Source: JBQTHI01 sp052390035
GTDB taxonomy: Bacteria > Actinomycetota > Acidimicrobiia > Spongiisociales > ZC4RG35
DNA: 25,323 bases
Direction of reading: 5' to 3'
Assembly (NCBI GenBank): GCA_052390035.1
Contig: JBQTHI010000084.1
Span: 1 to 25,323 of the forward strand
Of this stretch, positions 7,108 through 16,259 are shown piece after piece. The position numbers were made by a program, and so were the translations under genes. The number at the start of each line of letters is the position of its first letter. Position 1 is the first letter of the stretch. The notes beneath the pieces are model-generated. The model was not told the origin of the DNA. It made no database searches and saw only the letters and a list, made by a program, of their open reading frames with translations.

Positions 7108-8444
7108 GGTTTGTTATCCGATCTGAGGATCAACCATCCGGCGACGGCGGCGAAGAACGAGGCAGCGAAGATGCCAACCTTTGCCTGATTTGCCAGATTG
7201 GGGTTGGTGAAGGCTAGGTCGGTGACGAACAACGAAACCGTGAAGCCGATTCCCGCCACCGTGGCGACCCCGAGCAGATGACGGCTGTTCATGCCAACCG
7301 GTAGGCGGCCTAAACGGAGACGCACCGCCCCCCAGGTAGCTAAGCCAATCCCGATGCTCTTCCCAGCCACCAGGCCGAGGGCCACCCCCAGCCCGACCGG
7401 ACTAGCCAGGCCATCGAGGATGGGGACTTCGCCGAAATTGACGCCGGCGTTGGACAACGCGAAAAGGGGGACCACCGCGAAGCTTGACCAGAGGCCCAGG
7501 CGATGTTCGATGCGGGCCAGCGGCGACACCGACTCCCGGGCAATATCGGACACGGTCAGCAGCGTGTGGTCGGCTTGTTCGCGCTCGATCACGTCATCGT
7601 CTTCGGTGAGCAGGCTGGCGACGAGAGGCCGTCCCTTGTCATGAAAGTCGCTTAGCGGGTAATAGGGGAGGGCAGGGGTCAGCAACCCCAAGAACACCCC
7701 GGTCAAAGTCGGATGCACCCCGGACTGATACATCGCCAGCCAAACCGCCACGCCAAGCGGAATGTAGAAGGTCAGCGAACGAACGCCGATCCGGCCGGCG
7801 ATCCAGGCCGCCAGCAATCCAAAAACGGCCATCCCCAGCCAACCCGGAGACAGGCTGCTCGTATAGAAAAGGGCGATGATGAGGATCGCCCCAATATCGT
7901 CGGCAATCGCCAGCGTGAGCAGGAACAGCTTGGCCCCCACCGGTGCCCGCCGCCCTACCAGGGAGAGGATGCCCACCGCAAAGGCGATGTCGGTGGCCAT
8001 CGGGATACCCCATCCACGGCCAGCTTCGCCGCTCCATCCAACGATGGCGAGGTAGATCAGGCCCGGTCCGGCCATGCCGCCCACCGCGGCCATGACCGGT
8101 AGGGCCGCAGCTCTCCGATCCCTCAGCTCACCCACCACCAACTCCCGTTTGACCTCGAGCCCGACGACGAAGAAAAAGAGGGTCATCAGACCATCGTTGA
8201 TGAAGGAATGCAGGTCCGAACTAAGCGAGAATGTCCCCACTTCGAGTCGGAAGGGCGTGGTAAAGGCGGCCAGGTAGTTGGCGGGAGCGAGGTTGGCCCA
8301 GATCAGGGCGATCACCGCCGCGCCGATCAGCACGCTGCCCGATGAGGCCTCGGTGTTGGCATAACGCAGAAACGGGCGGATGAAGGCGCGGGGTACGAGC
8401 CGCTCCGAGCCGATCCAGGTGACATGCGCCGGATGTCCTGGCAT
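7104..8444 (-). CDS. nhaA: Na+/H+ antiporter NhaA
   Basis: This 446-residue polytopic membrane protein exchanges Na+ (or Li+) for protons at the cytoplasmic membrane to control pH and sodium. Family motifs are present: FFFVVGLEVKREL (~90-102), TDIAFA with Asp152, the essential Asp pair Asp182/Asp183 in AIADDIGA, and a conserved Lys in VAGKSIGIG near residue 370. It is longer than E. coli NhaA (~388 aa) because of an N-terminal extension and a hydrophilic acidic loop around residues 275-300 (EDDDVIEREQ), as is usual in actinobacteria. The ATG follows the aldolase stop by one base, so the two are co-transcribed. Confidence 0.97.
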   Translation of the reverse strand: MPGHPAHVTWIGSERLVPRAFIRPFLRYANTEASSGSVLIGAAVIALIWANLAPANYLAAFTTPFRLEVGTFSLSSDLHSFINDGLMTLFFFVVGLEVKRELVVGELRDRRAAALPVMAAVGGMAGPGLIYLAIVGWSGEAGRGWGIPMATDIAFAVGILSLVGRRAPVGAKLFLLTLAIADDIGAILIIALFYTSSLSPGWLGMAVFGLLAAWIAGRIGVRSLTFYIPLGVAVWLAMYQSGVHPTLTGVFLGLLTPALPYYPLSDFHDKGRPLVASLLTEDDDVIEREQADHTLLTVSDIARESVSPLARIEHRLGLWSSFAVVPLFALSNAGVNFGEVPILDGLASPVGLGVALGLVAGKSIGIGLATWGAVRLRLGRLPVGMNSRHLLGVATVAGIGFTVSLFVTDLAFTNPNLANQAKVGIFAASFFAAVAGWLILRSDNKP

Positions 8445-8445
8445 C

Positions 8446-9474
8446 TCAGCCGACGGTGCGCCCTGCCGATTTCAGATCGGAACATGCCTCTGCCACCCGG
8501 GCCGCCATCCCAACCTCGGCTTTCTTCATGTACGAACGGGGGTCATAGGCCGCCTTGTCGCCCACCTCTCCGTCGACCTTCAGCACCCGGCTGTAATTGG
8601 CGAACATATGGTCGGCTATTGGCCGGGTGAAGGCGTATTGGGTGTCGGTGTCGACGTTCATCTTGATCACGCCATATGACAGGGTTTCCTGAATCTCGGT
8701 CAGAGTCGACCCCGATCCACCATGAAACACGAGGTAGTGCCGCCCCTCTTGGCCGAAGCGCTTTTCCATCGCCTGCTGCCCGTCGCGGAGAATCTCCGGT
8801 CGGAGCTGCACGGCCCCCGGCTTGTAAACCCCGTGGACATTGCCGAACACCGCCGCCAGCAGATAGGGATGATCGGCTGGAGAGCCCAGCACCTCGGCGG
8901 TGCGAACCATGTCATCGGGCGATGTGTAGAGCTTTGACTTGTCGAGGTCCTCGTGGTCCATGGTGTCCTCTTTTCCCCCGACGATGCCGATCTCAAGTTC
9001 GAGGATGACTTGAACCGCAGCACACTCCTCAAAGAGTTGTCGGGCGAGGGTGAGGTTCTCCTCCAAAGGCAACATCGAGGCGTCGAGCATGTGGCTCTGA
9101 TAGAGGGGTTCTTCGCCCGATTGGTGGCGGGACAGACTCATCGCCAGCAGTGGACGGATGTAGGTGTCGACCTTCTCGGGCTGGCAATGATCGGTGTGAA
9201 GGGCGACGTTGATCGGGTAGCGGGCGGCGACCACTCGGGCGTATTCGGCGAGCGCGGCGGCTCCGGCTGGCATGTTCTTGATCCTGGTGCCGGAGGCAAA
9301 CTCGGCCCCACCGGTCGACACCTGGATGATCCCATCCGACTCGGCCTCAGCAAAACCCGCTAGGGCGGCGTTGAGCGTTTCGCTTCCGGTGACATTGATG
9401 GCGGGAAAGGCGTAGCCGCCATCTCGGGCGGCAGTGATCATTTGGCGATATTTCTCTGGGGAAGCGACGGGCAT
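8446..9474 (-). CDS. fba: class II fructose-bisphosphate aldolase
   Basis: This 342-residue protein reversibly cleaves fructose-1,6-bisphosphate into dihydroxyacetone phosphate and glyceraldehyde-3-phosphate in the cytoplasm. It closely follows the mycobacterial class II type. It has AFPAINVTGSETLNAAL near the start, the zinc/catalytic Asp-His pair in ALHTDHC, the zinc His in GNVHGVYKPG and HGGSGS, and the C-terminal block KMNVDTDTQYAFTRPI. The ATG at 9474 was preferred over the in-frame start at 9603 because GGAG lies 6 nt upstream and MPVASPEKY matches the family N-terminus. It leads an operon with nhaA and the 54-aa protein. Confidence 0.98.
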   Translation of the reverse strand: MPVASPEKYRQMITAARDGGYAFPAINVTGSETLNAALAGFAEAESDGIIQVSTGGAEFASGTRIKNMPAGAAALAEYARVVAARYPINVALHTDHCQPEKVDTYIRPLLAMSLSRHQSGEEPLYQSHMLDASMLPLEENLTLARQLFEECAAVQVILELEIGIVGGKEDTMDHEDLDKSKLYTSPDDMVRTAEVLGSPADHPYLLAAVFGNVHGVYKPGAVQLRPEILRDGQQAMEKRFGQEGRHYLVFHGGSGSTLTEIQETLSYGVIKMNVDTDTQYAFTRPIADHMFANYSRVLKVDGEVGDKAAYDPRSYMKKAEVGMAARVAEACSDLKSAGRTVG

Positions 9475-9572
9475 AGTTCTCCGTGATGAGGCGAGTCCAA
9501 AATAGCCCGGCTGTTTTCGGTTCGTACGGTGTCGACTGGACGTTGGCAACGCCGGCGATAGGGTGTCGGCAG

Positions 9573-9986
9573 ATGGCCGAAGCCACTCTCGTTCGCAAAC
9601 CACGCAGCCGGGCGCTGCGCGGCGCCTACCTGGTACTGGGCCTCTTGTGTGTCGGCGGTGCCTACATGTCGTGGCTGCCGGGCATCCCCACCTTCGACCT
9701 GGTGGTGCTGGCCGCGTTCTTCTTTGCCCGATCGTCGGACCGGTTTCATGATTGGCTCGTCAACCATCCGGTGTTTGGTCGGATCATTCGCGGCTACCGG
9801 AGCGACGGTCTCACGGTTTGGACTAAGTGGCTGGCCTCGATCGGAGTGGTCGCTTCGCTCGGCTTTTCCCTCGTGTTTCTGGTTGACGGCGTGGCCATCC
9901 GCACCCTCCTCGGATTGGTTGGCGTCTTTGCCCTCTGGTTCATTTGGAGCCGAAAGACCCGGAGTCGGGTGATAGCAGACGGCTAG
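9573..9986 (+). CDS. DUF454 (YbaN-like) inner-membrane protein
   Basis: This 137-residue protein has the DUF454/YbaN pattern: a first membrane helix (AYLVLGLLCVGGAYMSWLP, ~18-36), a P-G-I-P-T-F turn, the signature FFFARSSDRFHDWLVNHPVFG, and two C-terminal helices (~83-103, 105-122). The family lies in the cytoplasmic membrane and has no settled biochemical function. The ATG at 9573 was chosen because the preceding 30 in-frame residues are not family-like; AGGG lies ~8 nt upstream. It diverges from the aldolase gene across ~100 bp. Confidence 0.9.
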   Translation: MAEATLVRKPRSRALRGAYLVLGLLCVGGAYMSWLPGIPTFDLVVLAAFFFARSSDRFHDWLVNHPVFGRIIRGYRSDGLTVWTKWLASIGVVASLGFSLVFLVDGVAIRTLLGLVGVFALWFIWSRKTRSRVIADG

Positions 9987-10019
9987 CCGGACGCCGAAAT
10001 TTGCTACATTTGCGGCCGC

Positions 10020-10036
10020 GGGATCACGTTGATCCC
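10020..10036 (+). repeat. short perfect inverted repeat in the RRM gene leader
   Basis: GGGATCA-CGT-TGATCCC forms a 7-bp stem with a 3-nt loop just upstream of the Shine-Dalgarno-sequestering region. It could be a 5'-end stabilising hairpin or a protein-binding palindrome. No T-run follows, so it is not a clear terminator. Confidence 0.5.
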
Positions 10037-10043
10037 TCCCGAA

Positions 10044-10106
10044 TCCTCCTTGTCGGTTGGGTTCGTGCATAAGAACCGTTGGGCTACCCCCCACCGGTCA
10101 GGAGGA
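10044..10106 (+). promoter_or_regulatory. leader structure that can bury the Shine-Dalgarno of the RRM gene
   Basis: TCCTCCT (10044-10050) is exactly complementary to AGGAGGA (10100-10106), the Shine-Dalgarno of the RRM gene. The helix can continue inward after one mismatch: G52-T53-C54-G55-G56-T57 against A93-C94-C95-G96-G97-T98 (two G-U pairs), then GGG (10059-10061) against CCC (10090-10092). This is a plausible translational switch; the sequence alone does not show the signal. Confidence 0.6.
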
Positions 10107-10109
10107 AAG

Positions 10110-10403
10110 TTGAAGCTGTACATAGGCAATCTCCCTTTCCGGACAACGTCCGAGGACTTGGCGGCGGCCTTCCGCCGTTTCGGAGAGGTGGAGTCGGCCC
10201 AGGTGCTGACCGATCGTGACACCGGTCGGTCCCGAGGCTTTGGGTTTGTCGAGATGGCTGACGACGCCGCCCGGCAAGCCATCGAAGAGATGGATGGCAG
10301 CGACCTTGCCGGTCGGCGGATCGTGGTCAATGAATCACGGCCGATGACCCCGCGGGCGCCCCGCCCGGGCGGAGGCGCGAACCGGTACCGGGACAGAAAC
10401 TAG
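10110..10403 (+). CDS. RRM-domain RNA-binding protein
   Basis: This 97-residue single-RRM protein binds single-stranded RNA. RNP2 is LYIGNLPF (residues 3-10) and RNP1 is RGFGFVEM (42-49), with the aromatic residues at the expected places. A Gly/Arg/Pro-rich tail (from ~80) resembles the tails of bacterial Rbp proteins. The start is a TTG at 10110 with a strong AGGAGGA 3 nt upstream; the RRM begins immediately after it. The longer in-frame start at 10029 adds only leader sequence. Cyanobacterial relatives are cold-regulated, which may be relevant to the structured leader. It is followed by a very strong terminator. Confidence 0.94.
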   Translation: MKLYIGNLPFRTTSEDLAAAFRRFGEVESAQVLTDRDTGRSRGFGFVEMADDAARQAIEEMDGSDLAGRRIVVNESRPMTPRAPRPGGGANRYRDRN

Positions 10404-10406
10404 CCA

Positions 10407-10437
10407 AAGAGAGCCCCGGGTCACCCGGGGCTCTCTT
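10407..10437. terminator. strong rho-independent terminator, probably bidirectional
   Basis: AGAGAGCCCCGGG (10408-10420) and CCCGGGGCTCTCT (10424-10436) form a 13-bp stem with a TCA loop, extendable by one A-T pair. TTTT follows at ~10440 on the plus strand. It lies 4 bp after the RRM gene stop and ~30 bp after the convergent PAC2 gene, so it can serve both transcripts. Confidence 0.9.
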
Positions 10438-10467
10438 CGTTTTGGCTCTTGTTAGAGAGCCAGTCTC

Positions 10468-11289
10468 TCATGACTGTTCGCGAAGGAACCGTTCGATCTC
10501 GGCGGCGAGCTGCTCTCCAGAAACGGCCTGGCTGGTGTCGACCATTGTTTCCAGCTTCTCGATCATCTCCCGCAAGTCTGCCCGGCTGCCCGCTACCACG
10601 TCCAACTCGTTCCTTTGGGTGGCGGCCGCCTCGGCCAGGTTTCCGGTCGGAAGCGAGACCTCCAAATGTCTCTCGAGTCGTCTGATGAGGGCCAGGGCGG
10701 CGGCCGGGAATTCCACCCCGACATATTGGGGCACTCGGGCATAGAAGCCGACGGTCGGGGTGCCACCGCCGGCCACCAAGTACTCCAAGGCGCTCACCGC
10801 GGCGGACGGCACCCTGAGCAATCCGCGGGCGCGATCGTCCCCCTCCGGCAAGACATCGTGGCTGGAGGCGGTAGCCATGATCGGGACTGGTCGGGTGTGT
10901 GGCCAAGCCCACGGCACCCCTCCCACCGAGATCTGCTGGCGCACCATCAACTCGATGGCGAGGCCGCTCAACTCGTTGCCCAACCGTCGCCAGTTCCAGT
11001 TGGGTTCGGTGCCGCTCAGCACCAGGACATCTTTCGTGTCGGCTCGCAGGTGTCGCATCGACAGGTGCGGCCATTCGAGACGGGTCATCACCCCTTCAAC
11101 GAAGTCGAGAGTCGGGCGACTGACCCGGTAGTCAAAGAGGAGATCGGTGTCGCCCGACGCCAGCAGGTCCCCTCCCAGGGTCTGGGCCACCAGGCTGGCG
11201 GCCGAGCCGGCGTTGACCCATCCGTTCAGGCAGATCAACAGCACCGGTTGGTCAAGAACGGGTCGGCTGTTGAACGTGAAAATGGTCAT
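10468..11289 (-). CDS. PAC2 family protein (proteasome assembly chaperone-like)
   Basis: This 273-residue protein matches the PAC2 family common in actinobacteria. It shows LLICLNGWVNAGSAAS (~18-33), the central ELMVRQQISVGGVPWAWPHTRP region (~113-134), and a conserved VGFYARVPQYVGVEFPAAALALI block (~181-203), then a C-terminal coiled-coil-like segment (~215-273). The family is named after eukaryotic proteasome assembly chaperones, but the bacterial function is not established. It is the last gene of the threonine-catabolism operon, 16 bp after tdh, and is followed by the terminator at 10407-10437. A direct link to threonine metabolism is not implied. Confidence 0.92.
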   Translation of the reverse strand: MTIFTFNSRPVLDQPVLLICLNGWVNAGSAASLVAQTLGGDLLASGDTDLLFDYRVSRPTLDFVEGVMTRLEWPHLSMRHLRADTKDVLVLSGTEPNWNWRRLGNELSGLAIELMVRQQISVGGVPWAWPHTRPVPIMATASSHDVLPEGDDRARGLLRVPSAAVSALEYLVAGGGTPTVGFYARVPQYVGVEFPAAALALIRRLERHLEVSLPTGNLAEAAATQRNELDVVAGSRADLREMIEKLETMVDTSQAVSGEQLAAEIERFLREQS

Positions 11290-11305
11290 GCGAGGACTGA
11301 CCAGA

Positions 11306-12327
11306 TCATGACCACTCCAGGATGACCTTGCCGGTTTGTCCGCTGGCGGTGACGGCGAACGCCTCCTCGAATTGGCTGGCCGGAAATCGATGGGTGATCA
11401 CCGCCGACACATCCAACCCACCTTGGAGCATCGCTGCCATCTTGTACCACGTCTCGAAGATCAAGCGCCCGTAGATACCTTTGACGGTAAGCCCCTTGAA
11501 GATCACCGAATTGAGGTCGATCGTCACCTTGTCCGGCGGAATCCCCAGCACCGCCACCCCACCTCCGTGATTCATCACCTCGATCATCTGGTTGAAGGCG
11601 GCGCCGCTGCCCGACATTTCCAACCCGATGTCAAATCCTTCGGTCATCCCCAGGTCGGTCATCACCTCGACGAGTGAACCGGTGCGCGCATCGACCACCC
11701 GATCGGCTCCCATGAGGCGCGCCATCCCGAGCCGGTATGGGTTGAGATCGGTCACAACGACAAACCGCGCTCCGACGTGCTGGGCGATGGCGGTCGCCAT
11801 CACCCCGATCGGGCCCGCCCCGGTGATCAGCACGTCTTCGCCGACCAGGTCGAAGGACAAGGCGGTATGGGTGGCGTTTCCCAGCGGGTCGAGGATGGAG
11901 CCGACCTCGTCGGGGATGTGATCCCTTAGAGGAAACACGTTGTTCTCGGGTATCGCCACATATTCGGCGAAGGCGCCGGGGTGGGTGACTCCGAGCCCCA
12001 GATGTTCGTGGCAGAAATGCCGGCGCCCCGCCATGCAGTTACGACAGTGGCCGCAGGTGATGTGGCCCTCACCCGACACTCTTTGCCCGATCGACAGTCC
12101 CGTGGCGCTGTCGCCCAGCCCGACGATCTCCCCCATGAATTCGTGGCCGATGGTCATGCCAATCGGAATCGTCTTTTGGGCCCACTCGTCCCAGTTCAGG
12201 ATGTGGAGGTCGGTCCCGCAGATCGACGACTTCCTGACCTTGATGAGAACATCGTGGGGACCGGGTTTCGGTTCGGGGATCTCCTCGAGCCACAACCCCG
12301 GTTCGGCTTTGGCTTTGATCAGCGCCT

Positions 12328-12331
<4 letters not shown>
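11306..12331 (-). CDS. tdh: L-threonine 3-dehydrogenase
   Basis: This 341-residue zinc-dependent medium-chain dehydrogenase oxidises L-threonine with NAD+ to 2-amino-3-ketobutyrate. Catalytic-zinc residues are Cys38, His63 and Glu64 (CGTD, GHEF). Structural-zinc cysteines are 93, 96, 99 and 107. The Rossmann GAGPIG is at 171-176. Length and numbering match E. coli TDH. Its ATG overlaps the stop of kbl (ATGA), so product transfer from Tdh to Kbl is paired with genetic coupling. Sorbitol or alcohol dehydrogenases of the same fold are the alternative, but the kbl neighbour settles it. Confidence 0.97.
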
Positions 12332-13518
<1,187 letters not shown>

Positions 13519-13565
13519 ACCCGGAAGGTAATCGCCCGCGGAGCCTCCGGAGCCGGTCCTTTGAT

Positions 13566-14900
13566 TCAGATCTGCCCGTCTTCACCTTCTCGACCGAGAG
13601 CGTCCAGGTAATGGGGATCCTGGTAGCGGTCGAGGGAGAAGGCCGGGGCGTAATCGGGCAAACGTCCGCCGGTGATGTGAAGGGCCGCCAAATCTCCCGC
13701 GGCGGCGGCCACCATCACCCCAAAACCCGAGAAGGCGCCCACCACATAGGAGCCCTCCACTGGCAATGGGCCAATCAGAGGGCGGTTCTCTTTGGTCTTG
13801 GTGTAATAACCGCCGTCGACCACGTGTTGGGGGAGGGCATGTTGATAGGAGGCAAGACGGGGCACCATGCGGGTTAGCCCCTTCATTACGACCTCCGGAT
13901 AAAGGGGGTCGAAGGGAAGCGGCCAGCTTGGCTGTTGGATAACCCGGTGGTACTCCCAGAGACCCAGTAGCCACGGCGAGTCGCTTCCTCCTTCCGGGCG
14001 GGCATGACAGGAGGGGGGCATCTTGCCAAGCAGGTCGTGGCGGAGTTCTTCCGCAAGGAGGGATCGCTCCTCATCAGTCCAATCCAGCTCTTGAGGGTCG
14101 GCCCAGATGATCATCGGCGCATCACGGGGGAGGACCCCGAGATGATCGCGGAAGGCCACCTTCATGTGGACCTCGGAATACACCGGGAGGTCCACCCCAA
14201 CGAGCCGGGCGACCTCGGCCACCATGGGTCCGGCGGCGTTGACAAAACATCCTGTGGAGATGGTGGTCCCGCTGGCGAGTTTGACCCCCGACACCTTGCC
14301 CCCGGCCAGCTCGACGGCGGTGACCCCCGTCTTCTCGATGCGCATACCCCGGGCGGTGGCCTGGTCGATCATCCAAGCTCCCAGCTGCTGGGCCGAGAAC
14401 CACCCCGCCCGGCGGACGTGTAAGCCTCCCACTATGAGGCTGCTCAGGAACGGAAAGTGGTGACGCAACTCCTCGCCGTTGAGAAACAGGTCGGCGCCAT
14501 CGCCTGGGGACGATCTTCCGTTGACCCGGTAATCAGCACCCGGTTGGGTCCGAAGCGCCCCGGCACCCAAGCGGCCGATGTTTGCCCCGGCGGTCGCCAG
14601 GGCATTCAGCCGGTCGGAGTCAGCGGTCACATACAGGTAGCCTCGGGGAGTGAGATGGAAGGCGTCGCCACTGGCGCCGGCCATCTCCTCGAGTAGGTCG
14701 ATCGAGCGGTTCATCAGATCCACCATCGGCTTTCCCGGCCACCAGTTGCGATAACACTCGGTGGACTTGTCCGAAGTCAATGTCAGCGGCGGCCGGGGAT
14801 CGACCATCACCACCGAAGTCAACCCGTGTTCGACGACGAGTTGGTAGGCAGTGGCGACACCGGCGATACCGGCCCCGCAGATGACCGCCTCGGCCCTCAC
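13566..14900 (-). CDS. DAO-family FAD-dependent oxidoreductase (glycine/sarcosine oxidase-like)
   Basis: This 444-residue flavoprotein has the N-terminal FAD motif ICGAGIAGVATAY (~7-19), the motif TSDKSTECYRNWWPG (~42-56), and the C-terminal block DGGYYTKTKENRPLIGPLP followed by VVGAFSGFGVMVAAAAGDL, which closes the FAD site in the D-amino-acid-oxidase/sarcosine-oxidase superfamily. It probably oxidises an amino acid or N-methyl amino acid; proximity to kbl-tdh suggests a glycine-related substrate, which is inference. It is longer than typical ThiO (~370 aa). The GTG start overlaps the stop of the MoaD-like gene by 4 bp (GTGA), so the two are translationally coupled. Confidence 0.88.
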   Translation of the reverse strand: MRAEAVICGAGIAGVATAYQLVVEHGLTSVVMVDPRPPLTLTSDKSTECYRNWWPGKPMVDLMNRSIDLLEEMAGASGDAFHLTPRGYLYVTADSDRLNALATAGANIGRLGAGALRTQPGADYRVNGRSSPGDGADLFLNGEELRHHFPFLSSLIVGGLHVRRAGWFSAQQLGAWMIDQATARGMRIEKTGVTAVELAGGKVSGVKLASGTTISTGCFVNAAGPMVAEVARLVGVDLPVYSEVHMKVAFRDHLGVLPRDAPMIIWADPQELDWTDEERSLLAEELRHDLLGKMPPSCHARPEGGSDSPWLLGLWEYHRVIQQPSWPLPFDPLYPEVVMKGLTRMVPRLASYQHALPQHVVDGGYYTKTKENRPLIGPLPVEGSYVVGAFSGFGVMVAAAAGDLAALHITGGRLPDYAPAFSLDRYQDPHYLDALGREGEDGQI

Positions 14901-15184
14901 AAATGGTCGCCGCCACCGGACACCGCCTGTAAGAAGGTCATCTCGGTGGGTCCGGAGAGGACGGCGTGGCGGTCTTCCAACCTGGTCTGGCTGCCGCCGA
15001 CGAAACAGAGGACATGTTGGCGGAGCTGTCCCTGCTCGTCGAACAGATGAACCCGCAAGGTTGGGTGGGCTTCGAGCAGGGATCCGATCGCCTCGTCGAC
15101 GGTGCTCGCCTCCACATCAATCTGGCGAATCGGCCCCACCGCCGGCTCGAGCAACCGGGGGAGAGAGATGGTCACCCGAACCAT
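14897..15184 (-). CDS. MoaD/ThiS-like (ubiquitin-fold) protein with a C-terminal tail
   Basis: This 95-residue beta-grasp protein has an alternating-strand N-terminus (VRVTISLPRLL), the helix TVDEAIGSLLEAHPTLRVHLF and a terminal strand leading to VSGGG at 88-92. MoaD/ThiS proteins are activated at a terminal Gly-Gly and carry sulfur. Here Asp-His-Leu (93-95) follows the glycines, so it cannot be activated directly in the usual way unless trimmed. It starts directly after the BNR gene stop (no gap) and overlaps the FAD oxidoreductase gene. No thiG, moaE or E1-like gene is in the window, so the partner is unknown. Confidence 0.85.
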   Translation of the reverse strand: MVRVTISLPRLLEPAVGPIRQIDVEASTVDEAIGSLLEAHPTLRVHLFDEQGQLRQHVLCFVGGSQTRLEDRHAVLSGPTEMTFLQAVSGGGDHL

Positions 15185-16213
15185 TCAGACCGCCGCGACG
15201 GTGAGAATGCGCGGGAATGAGAAGGGGAGCCTCTGCCAGGTTTCGCCGACGTCGTCGCTCACGTAGATCTGTCCGCCGGTGGTCCCCGCTGCCACCCCGC
15301 CGTGCTGGTCGATGGCCAGCGAATTGCGAAGGACCCCCGTGAATTGTTGAGCCCGTGGCCACCCACTCCCGGAAGCCGACCATTTATCCCCATCGTCGGT
15401 GGAGCGATAGACGGCAAATCGACCATCTACCGGAACCCGGTTCTCGTCGGCGGTGAGCGGCACCACAAAGAGGTAGCCGGTGGTCTGGTCCCGCCCCATG
15501 GGAAAGCCGAATCTGGCCGGTAAGCCCTGCTCGATCCGTGCCCAATGATCGCCGCCGTCGTTGGTGCGATATACCCCGGAGTGGTCCTGGCGCCATATCC
15601 GGTTGGCATCGGCGGCGTCGGCGGCAAGGCCGTGGACACACCACCCGTTTGCTCCCGAGCCGTCCTCTTCGGGCGTGACCGTGGGGGTGACGCCCACGTC
15701 ATATCGCGCAAAGCTTTTTCCGCCATCATCGGAGCGGAATACGCCGACGGCCGAAATCGCGACCCAGATACGCTCGTCGTCGGTCAGGATGTGATGGGCG
15801 CAGAGCCCGCCGAACCCCGGAAACCAGTCCGACCGGCTCGGATGGTCGTTGAGGCCCGGAACGGGTTCCCAGGTCAGGCCTTCATCGGCTGAAACGAAAA
15901 GTCCTGCCTCGTCGACCCCGGCGTAAACTCGATCCCCGGCGTTGTGGAAGGTCCAGATCTGGGTGAGCTTGCGGCCGAGTTCGGCCGGGTAGGCAGGACC
16001 AGTCTCCACCTGGGTCCACGTCTCCAAGTCGTCGCTTCGATGAACGGACGCACCGAACCAGTTCGAACCCAGCCCCGCCAGATGGGTCCCGTCCGGGGTT
16101 GATCCGAACGCTCCGACCCTCCAACCGGGGAACACCGGTCCCCGTACCGACCATTCGACATTGTGGGTGAGGAAGTAGGCACCCTTCTCAGTGCCGACTG
16201 CGATACGTTGCAT
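15185..16213 (-). CDS. BNR/sialidase-like beta-propeller protein
   Basis: This 342-residue protein is built of repeated blades. Asp-box-like motifs recur, such as SADEGLTW (~118), SDDGGKSF (~173), TNDGGDHW (~230), STDDGDKW (~288) and SDDVGETW (~328), giving a probable 6-7-blade propeller. No signal peptide is seen, so it is cytoplasmic, unlike secreted sialidases; the catalytic sialidase residues are not obvious and glycosidase activity is not supported. The ATG at 16213 (MQRIAVGTEKG) was chosen over 16249. No Shine-Dalgarno is visible before it. It is the first gene of the operon. BNR proteins next to MoaD-like genes occur in other bacteria, with unknown function. Confidence 0.85.
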   Translation of the reverse strand: MQRIAVGTEKGAYFLTHNVEWSVRGPVFPGWRVGAFGSTPDGTHLAGLGSNWFGASVHRSDDLETWTQVETGPAYPAELGRKLTQIWTFHNAGDRVYAGVDEAGLFVSADEGLTWEPVPGLNDHPSRSDWFPGFGGLCAHHILTDDERIWVAISAVGVFRSDDGGKSFARYDVGVTPTVTPEEDGSGANGWCVHGLAADAADANRIWRQDHSGVYRTNDGGDHWARIEQGLPARFGFPMGRDQTTGYLFVVPLTADENRVPVDGRFAVYRSTDDGDKWSASGSGWPRAQQFTGVLRNSLAIDQHGGVAAGTTGGQIYVSDDVGETWQRLPFSFPRILTVAAV

Positions 16214-16259
16214 GTACCAATCATGCCGTGACCCTCGCTCGGCTGTCACCCGGAAGCGG

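Noticed and set aside
13566..15184. A thiO-thiS thiamine biosynthesis pair
   Set aside because: The flavoprotein is longer than ThiO, the MoaD-like protein is ~95 aa with a tail rather than ~66 aa ending Gly-Gly, and no thiG or other thiamine gene is present.
15185..16213. A true secreted sialidase
   Set aside because: There is no signal peptide and the catalytic Arg triad and nucleophile Tyr/Glu pair cannot be located; only the propeller repeats are supported.
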